A stretch of DNA of 64,000 nt from Solenopsis invicta (taxonomy: Eukaryota > Arthropoda > Insecta > Hymenoptera > Formicidae): positions 22,039,497-22,103,496 of the forward strand of contig NC_052666.1 in assembly GCF_016802725.1 (NCBI RefSeq), given 5' to 3'. Every line of letters begins with the position of its first letter. Positions within the stretch are counted from its first letter, which is position 1. This document shows positions 62,700 through 64,000 of the stretch, piece after piece. A program made the position numbers and the translations under genes. The notes beneath the pieces are model-generated. The model had not been told where the DNA came from, did no database searches, and saw only the letters and a program-made list of their open reading frames with translations.

Positions 62700-63480
62700 C
62701 ACGAAAAAGTTCTACCAGCCAGTGAAGTTAAATAAATGCTGTGCGAGACTGCGATCGGACGTCGTCTCGCGTCGGAACGCGCGAACATTTCAGCAAACAC
62801 CGACGATCAGGCGGTAATAACGGCGCCGGCATAAATAATACAGCAGCCGAAGATCCGGAAGGGAAAAAAAAGTCGATCGAAGTCGGAACCACTGCGTGGC
62901 TACTTCTTCCCGTAACTACTACGTCGGTACGTTCCGCGGGAGGAAAGAGAAGGTTGCTTTTTCCGGTGATCTGCCCAGCCGTCGTTGCCGCTTCGCTCGT
63001 CGGCGGAAAAGCGATAATAACGAAAAGTTCGCCGTATAGCGGAGGCTCGCTTTCGCGAGTCTCGAGGGGGGGCATGGACGAAGGGAGCGGGGTCTGTCCG
63101 ACCGGGCGGCGGTCGGCGGACCGGCAAGGCGTCGGCGGGGGTGCTTCGGAAAGCACAGTGGAGCGTGGAAAACAGTTGAGGGAACAGAAGAACGGAAAAC
63201 AGTTGCGAAACTGCTGCAATTCTTCCAAACTGCCGCCCAACCAAGCGCCATCGCCGCGCCACTCGCGGGCGGCCATCGGTTTCTCCCCGCGCCAGCCCTC
63301 CGGGGGATATCACGACGCAATCCCAGTCGCACGGTTCTTCTGCTCTTCTCCTCTTCTCCCTGCGCGGCACCCGGCTGGCTTTATCATCTGTTAATAGCGA
63401 AATAAAATCGGAACGAAGCGAAATTTGCGGTATCGAGGACGCGCGGAAGTGAGCGCGCGTATCCTCTCCCTCATAGATGC
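62700..63480. other. Strongest CpG-rich island of the window
   Basis: About 700 bp of GC-rich DNA with long frames on both strands (plus 62741-63394, 217 codons; minus 62900-63544, 62728-63276 and 62919-63332). That several frames on opposite strands are all long is what GC-rich, stop-poor DNA gives by chance. The translations are Arg/Ser/Gly/Pro-rich without domains. The patch may be a 5' untranslated exon or promoter of a gene continuing beyond the window. Confidence 0.45.
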
Positions 63481-63682
63481 ACGGAGCGGCGATAGATGCG
63501 TCGCGCTCCTTCGGCCGCATCCTCGAGAACTTCGAGCATCGCATTATGCCGAAGTACAGTCGTAACGGCCCTGATACCGGGTTGCTGCTGCATTCGGGAA
63601 TTTTGGCAAGGTTCCGCTGTTCGTCCGCGATTCCCTGTGTCGTCGGCGGGCTCCCAAGGCTTTGTCTGCTAACGGTTTTCAG

Positions 63683-63839
63683 CTTTACTATGTGCAGCTT
63701 TAATTAAATTTGTGAGATGCGAAGAGGATTATCCCGTTGCTTCAGAGAGCCCGCGCTTCGAAGAGTAGAAGAACAGGGCTTCTTTTCCGGGGTATACCGC
63801 CATTTATTAATTCTGACTTGAGGTTTTATGGCGCTCGAA
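63683..63839 (+). other. Weak candidate exon near the window end
   Basis: A short pyrimidine tract ending GGTTTTCAG (to 63682) and a donor GAA|GTAAGT (intron from 63840) bound 157 bp. An ATG at 63717 opens 35 codons (starting MRRGLSRCFREPALRRVEEQ) that stop before the donor. It could be an untranslated exon. The acceptor is mediocre. Confidence 0.2.
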
Positions 63840-64000
63840 GTAAGTTTCTTAAAGCGGCTCTTAGAGATGTTCGGAGAGCTATTCATTCATGTGATAAGAA
63901 ACGTTATCAGACGCACTCTGACGTTCTCTCTTTAGTATGTACTATACTGCTTTTAAGTCAACGAAGGATCCACCACGTTACGTGGTTATTCCGCCTGTTT

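Noticed and set aside
62728..63544. Frames of 137-217 codons as a real protein gene
   Set aside because: Several equally long frames on opposite strands occupy the same bases, with low-complexity Arg/Ser/Gly/Pro content and no known family.
1..64000. CRISPR array, prophage, operon or bacterial insertion sequence
   Set aside because: No regularly spaced short repeats, no tightly packed frames with ribosome-binding sites and no transposase-like sequence; the texture is that of an animal nuclear genome.

Overview
The window looks like non-coding nuclear DNA from an insect, most likely a hymenopteran such as an ant. This is inferred from texture, not from an identified gene. Long AT-rich stretches alternate with 300-1000 bp patches that are visibly richer in GC and full of CpG, so CpG is clearly not depleted. 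There are GA, CA, TC and CGG microsatellites, A/T homopolymers of 12-19 bases, many short palindromic mobile-element remnants, and no densely packed reading frames. I found no protein-coding gene I can name, no rRNA or tRNA, no CRISPR array and no bacterial-style operon. The open frames of 60-217 codons mostly lie in the GC-rich patches, overlap on both strands, and show no recognisable domain; I treat them as chance frames.

Layout. 1-9.8 kb is AT-rich intergenic or intronic DNA with GC-richer patches at about 1.75-2.4 and 2.85-3.35 kb. From 9.8 to 15.1 kb there is a GC hairpin (9.87 kb), a palindromic element (11.1 kb), a GC-rich tandem duplication followed by a splice-donor-like site (12.8-13.54 kb), an AT palindrome (13.76 kb) and the best promoter candidate of the window: a TATA box at 14694 followed by a GC-rich stretch ending in GTAAGT at 15093. 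The 15-24 kb part is mostly featureless, apart from a 79-bp mobile-element-like hairpin at 18.17 kb. The most striking structure is a 1-kb compound palindrome at 24.25-25.25 kb, built from repeated modules carrying the motif GTACAAACGGGTACAAAC. The 25.5-45 kb part holds dispersed repeat copies, small hairpins and GC-rich patches. At 45-55.5 kb there are two candidate plus-strand exons with good splice signals (45619-46061 and 51398-51542), a 125-bp hairpin (45.13 kb), a 432-bp TA-flanked palindromic element (48.2 kb), a roughly 210-bp palindromic element (52.15 kb) and two diverged copies of an unclassified repeat (49.85 and 53.35 kb). The 55.5-64 kb part has microsatellites and long GC-rich, CpG-rich patches, the strongest at 62.7-63.9 kb.

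How it may work together (inference). The promoter at 14.7 kb and the candidate exons at 45.6 and 51.4 kb are all on the plus strand, and could belong to one long transcript, such as a long non-coding RNA or the 5' part of a gene with its coding exons outside the window. The candidate exon at 51.4 kb has stops in all three frames, which fits a non-coding or regulatory cassette exon rather than ordinary coding sequence. RNA sequencing from the source species would settle this.
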